DNA of 64,000 nucleotides from Primulina eburnea (Eukaryota; Streptophyta; Magnoliopsida; Lamiales; Gesneriaceae), in the NCBI RefSeq assembly GCF_022965805.1, contig NC_133101.1, forward strand, positions 51,292,342 through 51,356,341. The letters run 5' to 3'. The position numbers and the translations under genes were made by a program. Positions 20,773 to 32,673 of the stretch are shown here, piece after piece. Every line of letters begins with the position of its first letter. The stretch's first letter is position 1. The notes beneath the pieces are model-generated. The model did no database searches. It was not told the DNA's origin and saw only the letters and a program-made list of their open reading frames with translations.

Positions 20773-23070
20773 ATAGCGACAGGTACTGCTCTTTTATAAT
20801 TATATTGCATATGTATTGATATATACTAATGCATTCACTACGATTATTTTTGACTGAGTTGCATTGATATATGTTGTACCTGTTGGGTCTGTATTACTGT
20901 AGTATTGATCTCTTTATCCTTTGGGGGAGAGGAGTTGATATCAGTGAATTCTGTGATATATTGTATACTACAGTAAGATGAGAATGACATTGAATTAAAT
21001 TATGTTGTACTTGTATTGTCTGATTTTGAACGCATTATTGATACCGATATGCTAATAAGTACATAGAGGTTGTAATTTCTTGCCAGGAAATGATAAGATT
21101 CAGATTTGAAATGACAGAAGAACAAATAATATATGATAAGGATTCTCGATTTTGAATTCCTTGATAGCTATATTATTTATGAATCGATAATTTATCGAAA
21201 GGAATGGAGTAATTCCTTATGTATTCAGTTAATTACTGAAGTTGAGCGTATCAGGGATTGATTTATTATTAGCAGGAAGTTTTCTATAGTTTTTCAGATG
21301 AGATTTCAGGCTTATCTTATATCAGGGAGGATTTCAGCCTTGATTTGACATCAGGTACTGGTTTCATGTTAAAATTCCGTATAGATTGACACTGAACTGA
21401 TTGAATTGAAAAGAACTGAATGTCAGTTAGAAGATTTACAGCCTGAGAGTTAGAGTTACATCTGATTATGTGTTTCTCTGGGAAATGCTTCAGTTCTAGG
21501 TATGGCTTGATGAATCCTGTGTTCGGAAGTGTTCTGATGACTTTATGCTCGTTTTATCTATGATATTTTGATATATTCGCAACGTATGATTGAATTGAAA
21601 CGAACAACTAAAATTTTGTACTGAATATTCTGGGAACGGAGATTGTTGAATACAGAATTGTTCGGATATGAATTGTGATTGCAACAGATTATATTCAGAA
21701 TCTGTGATATTTGAAGATAGTATACTGATTTGTAGTTTGAATCTGATCCGATATTATTATCATTCTGAATCCGGGTTTGATACCGATTGTTATGAACCGT
21801 TGAGATCATATACAGTTCAAGCCGATTCAGAGCTGATTTTGAAAATTACTTCAGTTCAGAAATTTGATCATAATGTTCAAGACTTGATTTTGATAGTCAG
21901 AACAGTGTGTCAATCAGAATACCAGGTATTGTCAGATGCACACAGTAGTAGATTCGGTATTATTCTTGTAACAGGAAATGTGTGATAATTCGAACGGGCA
22001 GTTTTGATATAACAAATGAAATCAGCTATGTCAGAATGTGCATTGAAATGTCTAAATCGCTGACAGATGAAGACAGGGAAATAGAAACCAGGAGTTTGGT
22101 TATATAGATTATCGATTTTTGAATAGGAATGGGAGTACATTTCTATAGATTGTGTGATAACACTACGAAAGTCTGGATAAGAGTATGCTAGGATGTAATG
22201 ATGATTGACAGATTGCTTGAATCTGCCTATGTTATATTATACAAGATGACGTACAAATATGACCAGACGACTGAGAGGTATGTCAGAACGGGGGTCAGAT
22301 TGTATTGAATGCCAAAGTTAATTATGTCAAACTGTGATTTTCGTTTGATTTTGTACTTTTGGCTGAGTATATAGGGTGATATGTCATCTATGATTTATAG
22401 ATTGATGGATAGTCGGAGTGAACTATCCTGATACTGGAGAATATCCAGGAACTATAGTGCTGGATTTTAGCACTAGTTGACATGATTAATTGTCATTTAT
22501 GAATTATCGTACAACGAGAGCTATCAGATGAGTATTGAGATGTAGTACAGTGAGAACTGTTAATTTCCGTCGTATGGGGATTTAGATCTCGATGATACTT
22601 GAGATTGAATCTGATAGGATCAGAGAGCTAATATCGCAAATGAAATGGAATCAGAAACAAATAAAGATAACTCAAAATTTGACATTGAACAAGCCAACAT
22701 CAGATAATAACTGTTAGTGTTTAAGGTTGAAGAATGAATATATCCTTGATCGAGATAAACAGATGTGATAACAGCTGATGATTTTGGTTTCTATGAACTG
22801 TTGATTAGTATATACGGATGTTGTATAACCAGTATTTGCGATTGATGTTATCGGAATGATCTTAAACAGTATGAGGATATTATATACTTGTTGAATTTGT
22901 CAGATTGAAATTAAAGATATTATCTGAAAGACAAAATTTAATATGAGTTTATTGAAGTTTATGTATATCTCCTTCTTGTATCCGATTTGGGATCTGATAT
23001 GATTATTTTTATTCTACGAATGGATTGCTTGTGATTTCGGGGACGAAATCGTATCTTAGGAGGAGAGAAA
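20773..23070 (+). pseudogene. G2 copy B: decayed pol and 3' leader
   Basis: No intact frame. The plus-strand ORF 21668-21985 reads EPLRSYTVQADSELILKITS and CQSEYQVLSDAHSSRFG, homologous to the RNase H-integrase junction of G1b ([15 protein letters not shown]). About 22450-22560 matches integrase (GTGCTGGATTTTAGCACTAG). RT, protease and the catalytic motifs are unrecognisable. The end is GGGGACGAAATCGTATCTTA plus the polypurine tract. Confidence 0.7.
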
Positions 23071-23242
23071 TGTAAGGCCCGAGAATTTGATTACCGTGAT
23101 CTGAAATTATTTGGGTATCATTACCGTAATCTGAGATTAATCTGAAATGAGTTATTGATTAATCAAGGTAATTATAGACGGAACGACGTGCATCGCGAAA
23201 GACGAGAAAAGACGCGAAATACATGTGCGAGGGTGTGTAGTT

Positions 23243-23527
23243 GTGCACATGCGCGACGGGATGCGCGAGTATGCGCGCATCAGACAGAATCTTTCGCGCA
23301 CATGCGCGACGAGTAAGCGCGCACATGCGCGTAATGTCAAGAACCTCTCGCGCATATGCGCCGAGATGGTGCACGCATATGTGCGAGGGACAATTGTGCG
23401 GAGACAGTAGGTCTCGCGCATATGCGCGGTGTCAGTGCACGCATATGCGCGAGCACTCCAGAAGCAAGATTCAGATAGAACGCCCGGCGCATATGCGCGG
23501 GACTTGGGCGCGCATATGCGCCAGGCA
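23243..23527. repeat. Palindrome array in G2 LTR 2
   Basis: Same layout as LTR 1, with a few units changed (for example GCACGCATATGTGCGAG near 23372, where G-to-A/C-to-T changes break CG dinucleotides, as expected from methyl-C deamination). Confidence 0.9.
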
Positions 23528-24561
23528 TGCAAAACGTGAAGGTGCCATTTGGCCTCACCGTGTGACATGTGTATATATATATATATGTAAGCAACGTTAA
23601 TCAGCAGAAATGAGATTTGAGGGGAGGTTTTACTTCTTGATTTTAGAATTCGATTTACGAGAAATCCGTCCGTCTGATTTTGAATCCAAGTACGGTATCG
23701 TGTTCTTAGCGACGACAGCTACTACTGGACGTAAGTTTTGCTACGTTTAGACATGATTTGAAATTATGATATTGTCAGAATCGAATATGAATCATATACG
23801 GTGTTTCTGATACAGTAGATATTGTATATTTGAAGTCAGATTGAAAAACAGATTGTTTCTGTAATTTTTATGATTTTCGGAATCGATTTGACTGAGATTT
23901 CATATCCGACTTGTATTTTTATTGAGATTATGAGTTATACTAATACTATTTACGAGTTCTGGTATTATATCTGTGATGTTGGGACTGACGGGGTTATCGA
24001 GACTGTATTGTTATGTCGTCAAAACATCAGTTGATTGATATTGATCAGTTTCAGTAGTGACTTCGATTATATCGGGATATTATCAATATGGATTAAATTG
24101 TATATGATCCGATATTGATCAGTTTATGTTTTGATTTGAGTAATTATCAGAACAGATTCTGAATTGAGTTATATATTGATATTGTGTCTGTTCAGTATTG
24201 TTATTATCAGATTGGATATGGACAAAGTTGACTTCGGAACTTCTTCTTCGTCAGACCGAGATGATAAAGGTATAAGTCAATGTGGTATTGGGAGATCGAC
24301 TTGAGTCGGTTTAGACTTGAGTTTTCCTAAATCACATACTTTATTTTATTGCATTAATATTTGCAGGTATTTGATTGATATACTTGTTCTCTTGATATAT
24401 AGATAGCAGGTATCAGATTACTTGTTCTCTTGATATATAGATAACAGGTATTAGTCGAGTAATCTTATAACAGAAGTGCCTGATAGTGGTGGGATCGCCA
24501 CGGGCACATTGCATGATGTTACAAGATAATCTATTGGTGTAGTGCCATAGTCTGTCACCGG

Positions 24562-24820
24562 AGGATATGCTATCGATGTAGATGGAATTGGGTTTCTTCT
24601 ATTACTGTTGATCGATGTCGTATCGGTGTGGATAGAATTGGAGCTTCTTCTATTACTGGTGATCGATATTATATCGGTTTGGATAGAATGAGAGTTCCTT
24701 CTATTACTGGTGATCGATACCATATTGGTGTGGATAGAATCAGACCTTTTTCTTATTACTGGTGATCGATACCTTATCGACGTGTATAGAACAGGAGTAT
24801 TTTCTATTACTGTTGGTCGA
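24562..24820. repeat. 51-bp minisatellite in G2 LTR 2
   Basis: Same repeat as at 18608-18860; one extra partial phrase (GTGATCGATACC near 24760) is retained here. Confidence 0.88.
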
Positions 24821-25361
24821 TATAGGAATGCCAACTTCTGGAAACCGAGATCCTTAGACTAGGATTGAGTCTAGTCTACATGGTGTAGCTACGAGTATTG
24901 TCGACAGTTTGGTATTAGTTATGTTTCAGATTTTGATACATATTGCTATTACCTGTTACATGCTTTATATTTGTATATATGATTGCATGTTTCGTTGATT
25001 TATACTGGGATTATATTCTCACCGGAATTATCCGGCTGTTGTCTTGTCTGTATGTGTACATGACAACAGGTGGGACAGGTTCAGGGTTGAGGAGATTAAG
25101 AGAGATCGTGATTAGAGTGGCGGCTCCAGACTTGGATTGGAGATAGGGTTGGACACTTGATATTAGTTGTTAAACCTTAGTTGAATATATATATGTGATA
25201 CAGGATTTGTATTTTTATATATATACTAAGATGTATATATGTTTTTATGTCACTACGTTCCGCAATCTTTAAAAAAAAAAAAATTAGACCCTGTTTATAA
25301 TTGATTAATTAGTCCCAATGATGATTAAGAACTAAATTAGCATCCGGGTCCCCACAACAGG

Positions 25362-25373
25362 TGGTATCAGAGC
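25362..25373 (+). other. G2 primer binding site (copy C)
   Basis: TGGTATCAGAGC five bases after LTR 2. Confidence 0.9.
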
Positions 25374-25836
25374 TGTAGGTCCTTAAACTGTAGGTTCCTT
25401 AGCACTGAGATAGAGGAGAGTGAGCGGGGTAGAATGAGTTTTCTTTCCTTGCATGTGATTGCTAGCATGTGATATATGATAATGTTGAATTACATGGTGT
25501 GTGCTAGCATGATGTTATGTGTTAGTGCTTGAAGTTATATGGCACATATTGGAATATAATGTTGAAATTACATTATATATGCTAAGATTTCAGTATGTTT
25601 TTACTGTATATTAAGCTACATGTTACCTGAATATCTGAGTTGATTTGGTAATATGTATTATTTGAAACTGGATTAGAACCAATTCTTGATCAGAGGTAAG
25701 CTGATCAGGATTGGGATTGAGATGGATTTGTCTTCTATTACTATTAACATCGGTGATTATCAGATATTCCTCCTAGAAGAATTCCAAAAAGAGGTAGTAC
25801 TTCGTCTGATCAGATAGATATATATCAGAAACTCGG

Positions 25837-26730
25837 ATGGAAATAAAGTTGAAAGAGTTTCAGTTATTTCAGCCGCCGATTTTTAGTGGTATCGAGACGT
25901 CTGAAGATTGTGAGAACTGGCTTGATGACATAGAAATACTGTTCGATTTACTTGATTGTACAGATGAACAGAGAGTTAAAATGGTGCCTAACCAGTTACG
26001 AGAAGCCGCCAGGAGTTGGTGGATTACAAGTAAAAAAATGTTACAACAGAGAGGTACAATGATTTCGTGGTAAATATTCAGAACTGATTTTTATCGAATT
26101 TTTCTCAGTTTCATACCGAGAGGACAAGAAAGAAGAATTTGAAAATTTGAGGCAAGGTCAACTGAATATTGAAGGGTATGTTGCTAAATTATCTACTCTA
26201 CTGCGTTTTACTCCTCATGTAGCTGGGAATGATGAAGCTGTAACGGCTCAGTTCGTCATAGGATTGAACTCGGAGATAGTTGCATTGATGAATATGCAGC
26301 GACCTTACCGTTTTGCTGATACCTTGAGTAAAGCGAAGAGAGCGGAGGCGAGTCTGATTAGACAACTAGGAAGGTTATGTGCGATGCAACCCCAGACACA
26401 GCAATCCCTCACAGATTTGATAGTGGCAGTACGAGTGGGAAGCAGGAGTTGCTGAAAGCTCGAAAGAAACAGTTTAAGAAAGTAGGAAGTGGACCCAGTG
26501 GTTCATCTAGTTCCAGTGGTTCTAGCCCGAGTTATACTGGAGTTTATTGCCAGACTTGCGGAGGGAGACATCCCACAGAGCAATGCCAGGGAGTGACTGG
26601 TAGTTGTCACATCTGCCGACAGTCTGGACACTTTGCTAGAGTTTGTCCACAGAAAGGTTCCCGAAGATTTCAGGGAGCAGGATCATCTGGGTGTGGTGAT
26701 CGAGGAACAGACCCAGGACACACTGGATGA
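25837..26730 (+). pseudogene. G2 copy C gag
   Basis: Same protein as copy B but broken differently. TAA after MISW (about 26071-26073, W/E region), then a short deletion near 26090. A one-base loss near 26408 (GCAATCCCTCAC against GCAATCCCCTCGC) moves the frame of the Ser/Gly-rich linker and knuckles to 26377-26730. Both knuckles (CQTCGGRHPTEQC, CHICRQSGHFARVC) keep their ligands. Different lesions in B and C show they decayed, or were templated, independently. Confidence 0.87.
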
Positions 26731-29030
26731 TATAGCGACAGGTACTGCTCTTTTATAATTATATTGCATATGTATTGATATATACTAATGCATTCACTAC
26801 GATTATTTTTGACTGAGTTGCATTGATATATGTTGTACCTGTTGGGTCTGTATTACTTTAGTATTGATCTCTTTATCCTTTGGGGGAGAGGAGTTGATAT
26901 CAGTGAATTCTGTGATATATTGTATACTACAGTAAGATGAGAATGACATTGAATTAAATTATGTTGTACTTGTATTGTCTGATTTTGACCGCATTATTGA
27001 TACCGATATGCTAATAAGTACATAGAGGTTGTAATTTCTTGCCAGGAAATGGTAAGATTCAGATTTGAAATGACTGAAGAACAAATAATATATGATAAGG
27101 ATTCTTGATTTTGAATTCCTTGATAGCTATATTATTTATGAATCGATAATTTATCGAAAGGAATGGAGTAACTCCTTATGTATTCAGTTAATTATTGAAG
27201 TTGAGCGTATCAGGGATTGATTTATTAGCAGCATGAAGTTTTCTATAGTCTTTCAGATGAGATTTCAGGCTTATCTTATATCAGGGAGGATTTCAGCCTT
27301 GATTTGACATCAGGTACTGGTTTCATGTTAAAATTCCGTATAGATTGACACTGAACTGATTGAATTGAAAAGAACTGAATGTCAGTTAGAAGATTTACTG
27401 CCTGAGAGTTAGAGTTACATATGCTTATGTGTTTCTATGGGAAATGCTTCAGTTCTAGGTATGGGTTGATGAATCCTGTGTTCGGAAGTGTTCTGATGAC
27501 TTTATGCTCGTTTTATCTATGATATTTTGATATATTCGCAACGTATGATTGAATTGAAACGAACAACTAAAATTTTGTACTGAATATTCTGGGAACGGAG
27601 ATTGTTGAATACAGAATTGTTCGGATATGAATTGTGATTGCAACAGATTATATTCAGAATCTGTGATATTTGAAGATAGTATACTGATTTGTAGTTTGAA
27701 TCTGATCCGATATTATTATCATTCTGAATCCGGGTTTGATACCGATTTTTATGAACCGTTGAGATCATATACAGTTCAAGCCGATTCAGAGCTGATTTTG
27801 AAAATTACTTCAGTTCAGAAATTTGATCATAATGTTCAAGACTTGATTTTGATAGTCAGAACAGTGTGTCAATAAGAATACCAGGTATTGTCAGATGCAC
27901 ACAGTAGTAGATTCGATATTATTCTTGTAACAGGAAATGTGTGATAATTCGAACGGACAGTTTTGATATAACAAATGAAATCAGCTATGTCAGAATGTGC
28001 ATTGAAATGTCTAAATCGCTGACAGATGAAGACAGGGAAATAGAAACCAAGAATTTCGGTTATATAGATTATCGATTTTTGAATAGGAATGGGAGTACAT
28101 TTCTATAGATTGTGTGATAACACTACTAAAATCTGGATAAGAGTATGCTAGGATGTAATGATGATTGACAGATTGCTTGAATCTGCCTATGTTATATTAT
28201 ACAAGATGACGTACAAATATGACCAGACGACTGAGAGGTATGTCAGAACGGGGGTCAGATTGTATTGAATGACAAAGTTAATTATGTCAGACTGTGATTT
28301 TCGTTTGATTTTGTACTTTTGGCTGAGCATATAGGGTGATATGTCATCTATGATTTATAGATTGATGGATAGTCGGAGTGAACTATCCTGATACTGGAGA
28401 ATATCCAGGAACTATAGTGCTGGATTTTAGAACTAGTTGACATGATTAATTGTCATTTATGAATTATCGTACAACGAGAGCTATCAGATGAGTATTGAGA
28501 TGTAGTACAGTGAGAACTGTTAATTTCCGTCGTATGTGGATTTAGATCTCGATGATACTTGAGATTGAATCTGATAGGATCAGAGAGCTAATATCGCAAA
28601 TGCAATGGAATCAGAAACAAATAAAGATAACTCAAAATTTGACATTGAACAAGCCAACATCAGATAATAACTGTTAGTGTTTAAGGTTTAAGAATGAATA
28701 TATCCTTGATCGAGATAAACAGATGTGTTAACAGCTGATGATTTTGGATTTTATGAACTGTTGATTGGTATACACGGATGTTGTATAACCAGTATTTGCG
28801 ATTGATGTTATCAGAATGATCTTAAACAGTATGAGGATATTATATACTTCTTGAATTTGTCAGATTGAAATTAAAGATATTATCTGAAAGACAAAATTTA
28901 ATATGAGTTTATTGAAGTTTATGTATATCTCCTTCTTGTATCCGATTTGGGATCTGATATGATTATCTGTATTCTACGAATGGATTGCTTGTGATTTCGG
29001 GGACGAAATCATATCTTAGGTAGGGAGAAA
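26731..29030 (+). pseudogene. G2 copy C: decayed pol and 3' leader
   Basis: Counterpart of 20773-23070. The remnant frame 27627-27875 is EPLRSYTVQADSELILKITS, then stops at CAATAAG, exactly as in copy A. Integrase-like nucleotides are at about 28410-28520. Polypurine tract to 29030. Confidence 0.7.
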
Positions 29031-29203
29031 TGTAAGGCCCGAGAATTTGATAACCGTGATCTGAAATTATTTGGGTATCATTACCGTAATCTGAGATTAA
29101 TCTGAAATGAGTTATTGATTAATCAAGGTGATTATAGACGGAACGAAGTGCATCGCAAAAGACGAGAAAAGACACGAAATACATGTGCGAGGGTGTGTAG
29201 TTG

Positions 29204-29482
29204 TGCACATGCGCGACGGGATGCGCGAGTATGCGCGCATCGGACAGAATCTTTCGCGCACATGCGCAACGAGTAAGCGCGCACATGCGCGTAATGTCCT
29301 CTCGCGCATATGCGCCGAGATGGTGCGCGCATATGCGCGAGGGACAATTGTGCTGAGATAGTAGGTCTCGCGCATATGCGCGGTGTCAGTGCGCCCATAT
29401 GCGCGAGCACTCCAGTAGCAAGATTCGGATAGAACGCCCGGCGCATATGCGCGGGACTTGGGCGCGCATATGCGCCAGGCAT
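29204..29482. repeat. Palindrome array in G2 LTR 3
   Basis: Same layout as LTR 1, with a small deletion near 29300 removing spacer bases between two units. Confidence 0.9.
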
Positions 29483-29521
29483 GCAAAACGTGAAGGTGCC
29501 ATTTGGCCTCACCGTGCGACG

Positions 29522-29561
<40 letters not shown>

Positions 29562-30536
29562 AGCAACGTTAATCAGCAGAAATGAGATTTGAGGGGAGGT
29601 TTTACTTCTTGATTTTAGAATTCGATTTACGAGAAATCCGTCCGTCTGATTTTTAATCCGAGTACGTTATCGTGTTCCTAGCGACGACAGCTACAACTGG
29701 ACGTAAGTTTTGCTACGTTTAGACATGATTTGAAATTATGATATTGTCAGAATCGAATATGAATCATATACGGTGTTTCTGATACAGTAGACATTGTTTA
29801 TTTGAAGTCTGATTGAAAAACAGATTGTTTCTGTCATTGTTATGATTTTCGGAATCGATTTGACTGAGATTTCATATCCAACTTGTATTGTTATTGAGAT
29901 TATGAGTTATACTGATAATGATTATGAGTTCTGGTATTATATCTGTGATTTTGGGACTGACGGGGTTATCGAGACTGTATTGTTATGCCGTCAAAACATC
30001 AGTTGATTGATATTGATCAGTTTCAGTAGTGACTTCGATTATATCGGGATATTATCAATATGGATTAAATTGTATATGATCCGATATGGATCAGTTTATG
30101 TTTTGATTTGAGTAATTATCAGAACAGATTCTGAATTGAATTATATATTGATATTGTGTCTGTTCGGTATTGTTATTATCAGATTGGATATGGACAAAGT
30201 TGACTTCGGAACTTCGTCTTCGTCAGACCGAGAAGATAAAGGTATAAGTCAATGTGGTATTAGGACATCGACTTGAGTCGGTTTAGACTTGAGTTTCTCT
30301 AAATCACATACTTTATTTTATTGCATTAATATTTGCAGGTATTTGATTGATATACTTGTTCTCTTGATATATAGATAGCAGGTATCAGATTACTTGTTCT
30401 CTTGATATATAGATAACAGGTATTAGTCGAGTAATCTTGTAACAGATGTGCCTGATAGTGGTGGGATCGCCACGGGTACATTGCACGATGTTACAAGATA
30501 GTCTATTGGTGTAGTGCCATAGTATGTCACCGGAGG

Positions 30537-30800
30537 ATTGGCTATCGATGTAGATGGAATTGGGTTTCTTCTATTACTGTTGATCGATGTCGTATCGGTG
30601 TGGATAGAATTGGAGCTTCTTCTATTACTGGTGATCGATATTATATCGGTGTGGATAGAATGAGAGTTCCTTCTATTACTGGTGATCGATACCATATCGG
30701 TGTGGATAGAATCAGACCTTTTCCTATTACTGGTGATCAATACTTTATCGACGTGGATAGAACTGGAGTCTTTTATATTACTGTTGGTCGATATAGGAAT
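30537..30800. repeat. 51-bp minisatellite in G2 LTR 3
   Basis: Same tandem repeat as in LTRs 1 and 2. Confidence 0.88.
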
Positions 30801-31325
30801 GCCAACTTCTGGAAACCGGGATCCCTTACTAGGATTGAGTCTAGTCTAAATGGTGTAGCAACGAGTATTGTCGACAGTTTGATATTAGTTATGTTTCAGA
30901 TTTTGATACATATTGCTATTACCTGTTACATGCTTTATGTTTGTTTATATGATTGCATGTTTCGTTGATTTATACTGGGATTATATTCTCACCGAAATTA
31001 TCCGGTTGTTTTCTTGTCTGTATGTGTACATGACAACAGGTGGGACAGGTTCAGGGTTGAGGAGATGAAGAGAGATCGTGATTAGAGTGACGGCTCCGGA
31101 CTTGGATTAGAGATAGGGTTGGACACTTGATATTAGTTGTTAAACCTTAGTTTAATATATGTATGTGATACAGGATTTGTATTTTTATATATATATTAAG
31201 ATGTATATATGTTTTTATGTCACTACGTTCCGCAATCTTTAAAAAAAAATATTTAGACCCTGTTTATAATTGATTAATTAGTCTCAATGATGATTAAGAA
31301 CTAAATTAGCATCCAGGTCCCCACA

Positions 31326-32414
31326 GAACAGTTACCTGCCACAACGTCATCTGGTGCTTCCTGGGCTTGCTCCTGTGTCAAAGCGGCTAACAGTCTGGCT
31401 ACCTCCTGGCCTCTGCTGTGACTAAGATGGCGCTGGCTGGAATGTGTGAACAGCGGCTGATCGTCTCTCAGTCTGTGCTGCTGATCCCGATGACTCAGCT
31501 CCCTGAGATCTTTGAGAACCTCTCTGTGGACACACTTTAGCAAAATTTCCTGGCTGTTTACAGATGTTGCAACTACCAGTCACTCCCTGGCATTGTTCAG
31601 TTGCATGTCTTCCTCCACAAGTCTTACAATAAACTCCAGTGTAACTCTGGCTCTGTCTGGAACCACCGGAGCTAGAAAAACAGCTGCCAGATTTCTTAAA
31701 TTGCTTTCCCCTGGCTTTCAAAAATTCCTTCTTCCCTCCACTGCTGCTGCCACCCTCAAATCTGGGAGGGGGTTGCCGTGGTCTCGGTGCTGGAGGCACA
31801 AATGAAGCCCCTTTCTGTCTCATTAGACCGGCTTCTGCTCCCTTAGCTCTGTTCAGGGCGTCAGTAAAATTATTCGGTCGCCCTTTGTTCACCAATGTGA
31901 AAATCTCTGGGTTCAGGCCATTGATGTACTGGTCAACAGTAGCTTCCTCGCTGTCAGCCACATGTGGAGAAAATTTCAACAAGGTGGAGAACTTTGACAC
32001 GTACTCTTCTATGTTCATCTGTCCCTGCCTTAGATTGGCAAACTCCGCCCTCTTGTCTTTTCGGTATGACACTGGAAAGAATCGTTGATAAAATTCAGTT
32101 CTAAAAACATTCCAGGTAATAGTCGTACCTCTATGCTCCAAAGCCTTCTTTATCGTAATCCACCAGTTCTTTGCAACATCGTGTAACTGGTGTCCAATTA
32201 ATTTCACTCTCCTCTCATCGGTATATTCCAAGGATTCGAACAAAATCTCTATATCATCAAGCCAACTCTCGCACTCCACAGCGTTCTCTGTTCCTTTCAA
32301 AGTTGGCGGATGAAATGACTGAAATCGTTTCAGTAACGTTTCCATTGGAGTCGGGGTGACATCCATTGGAGGATTTGATGTACTTCCCTGTTCTGGTACT
32401 CGTCTCGGAGGCAT
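31326..32414 (-). pseudogene. G1 gag
   Basis: ATG at 32414 (MPPRRVPEQGSTSNPPMDVT). Gag core: ECESWLDDIEILFESLEYTD, WWITIKKALEHRGTTITWNV, FYQRFFPVSYRKDKRAEFAN, MNIEEYVSKFSTLLKFSPHV. Then a Pro/Ser/Gly linker and two knuckles: CKTCGGRHATEQC and CNICKQPGNFAKVC. The second knuckle has Asn where the zinc-ligand His stands in G1b (CNVCKQPGHFAKVC). A TAG at 31422-31424 follows TFQPAPS; the linker then runs to 31326, where the G2 LTR starts. The frame is otherwise open for 330 residues. Confidence 0.92.
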
Positions 32415-32656
32415 ATCTGATAATCAAATAGATTAGTAACAAATACCACACTTCTGTTTCAATCCTCCTCTGATATCTCACTGCTGATCTAGAATCAGTG
32501 CTGATCCAATCTCAATAAAACATATTACTATATCAAATCAGATAAAGAAGTAACATGTATTAAAGCAGTAAGACATGCTAGCATTCAAAAGCAGGAAAGA
32601 AAACCTCAATCTACCCCGCTCACAAGCCTCTTCTATCTCAATCTAATGGATCTATC

Positions 32657-32668
32657 GCTCTGATACCA
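32657..32668 (-). other. G1 primer binding site
   Basis: Minus strand TGGTATCAGAGC, five bases after the 5' LTR end, complementary to initiator tRNA-Met. Confidence 0.9.
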
Positions 32669-32673
32669 CCTGT

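Larger units (their letters stand above)
23071..25356 (+). mobile_element. G2 LTR 2
   Basis: 2286 bp; same termini and internal organisation as LTR 1: palindrome array 23243-23527, (TA)n at 23571-23586, minisatellite 24562-24820. It serves as 3' LTR of copy B and 5' LTR of copy C. Confidence 0.92.
14864..31325 (+). mobile_element. G2 tandem array (gag-only gypsy): partial internal, LTR, internal, LTR, internal, LTR
   Basis: Plus strand. Three full LTRs (17095-19396, 23071-25356, 29031-31325), two full internal regions (19397-23070, 25357-29030) and a truncated internal (from about 14864 to 17094). Each full internal has a PBS, a broken gag and eroded pol remnants. Repeat units match almost base for base. 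The left junction lies inside a stretch CTACGATTA shared with the internal region near 20838, so the left LTR and its gag are missing. The right end abuts G1 gag linker sequence directly. It is opposite in orientation to its G1 host. Confidence 0.9.
29031..31325 (+). mobile_element. G2 LTR 3 (right end of array)
   Basis: 2295 bp; palindrome array 29204-29482, a longer (TA)n at 29523-29558, minisatellite 30537-30800. It ends GCATCCAGGTCCCCACA at 31325 and is followed directly by G1 gag-linker sequence (GAACAGTTACCTGCC) without PBS, so it is the terminal LTR. Confidence 0.92.
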
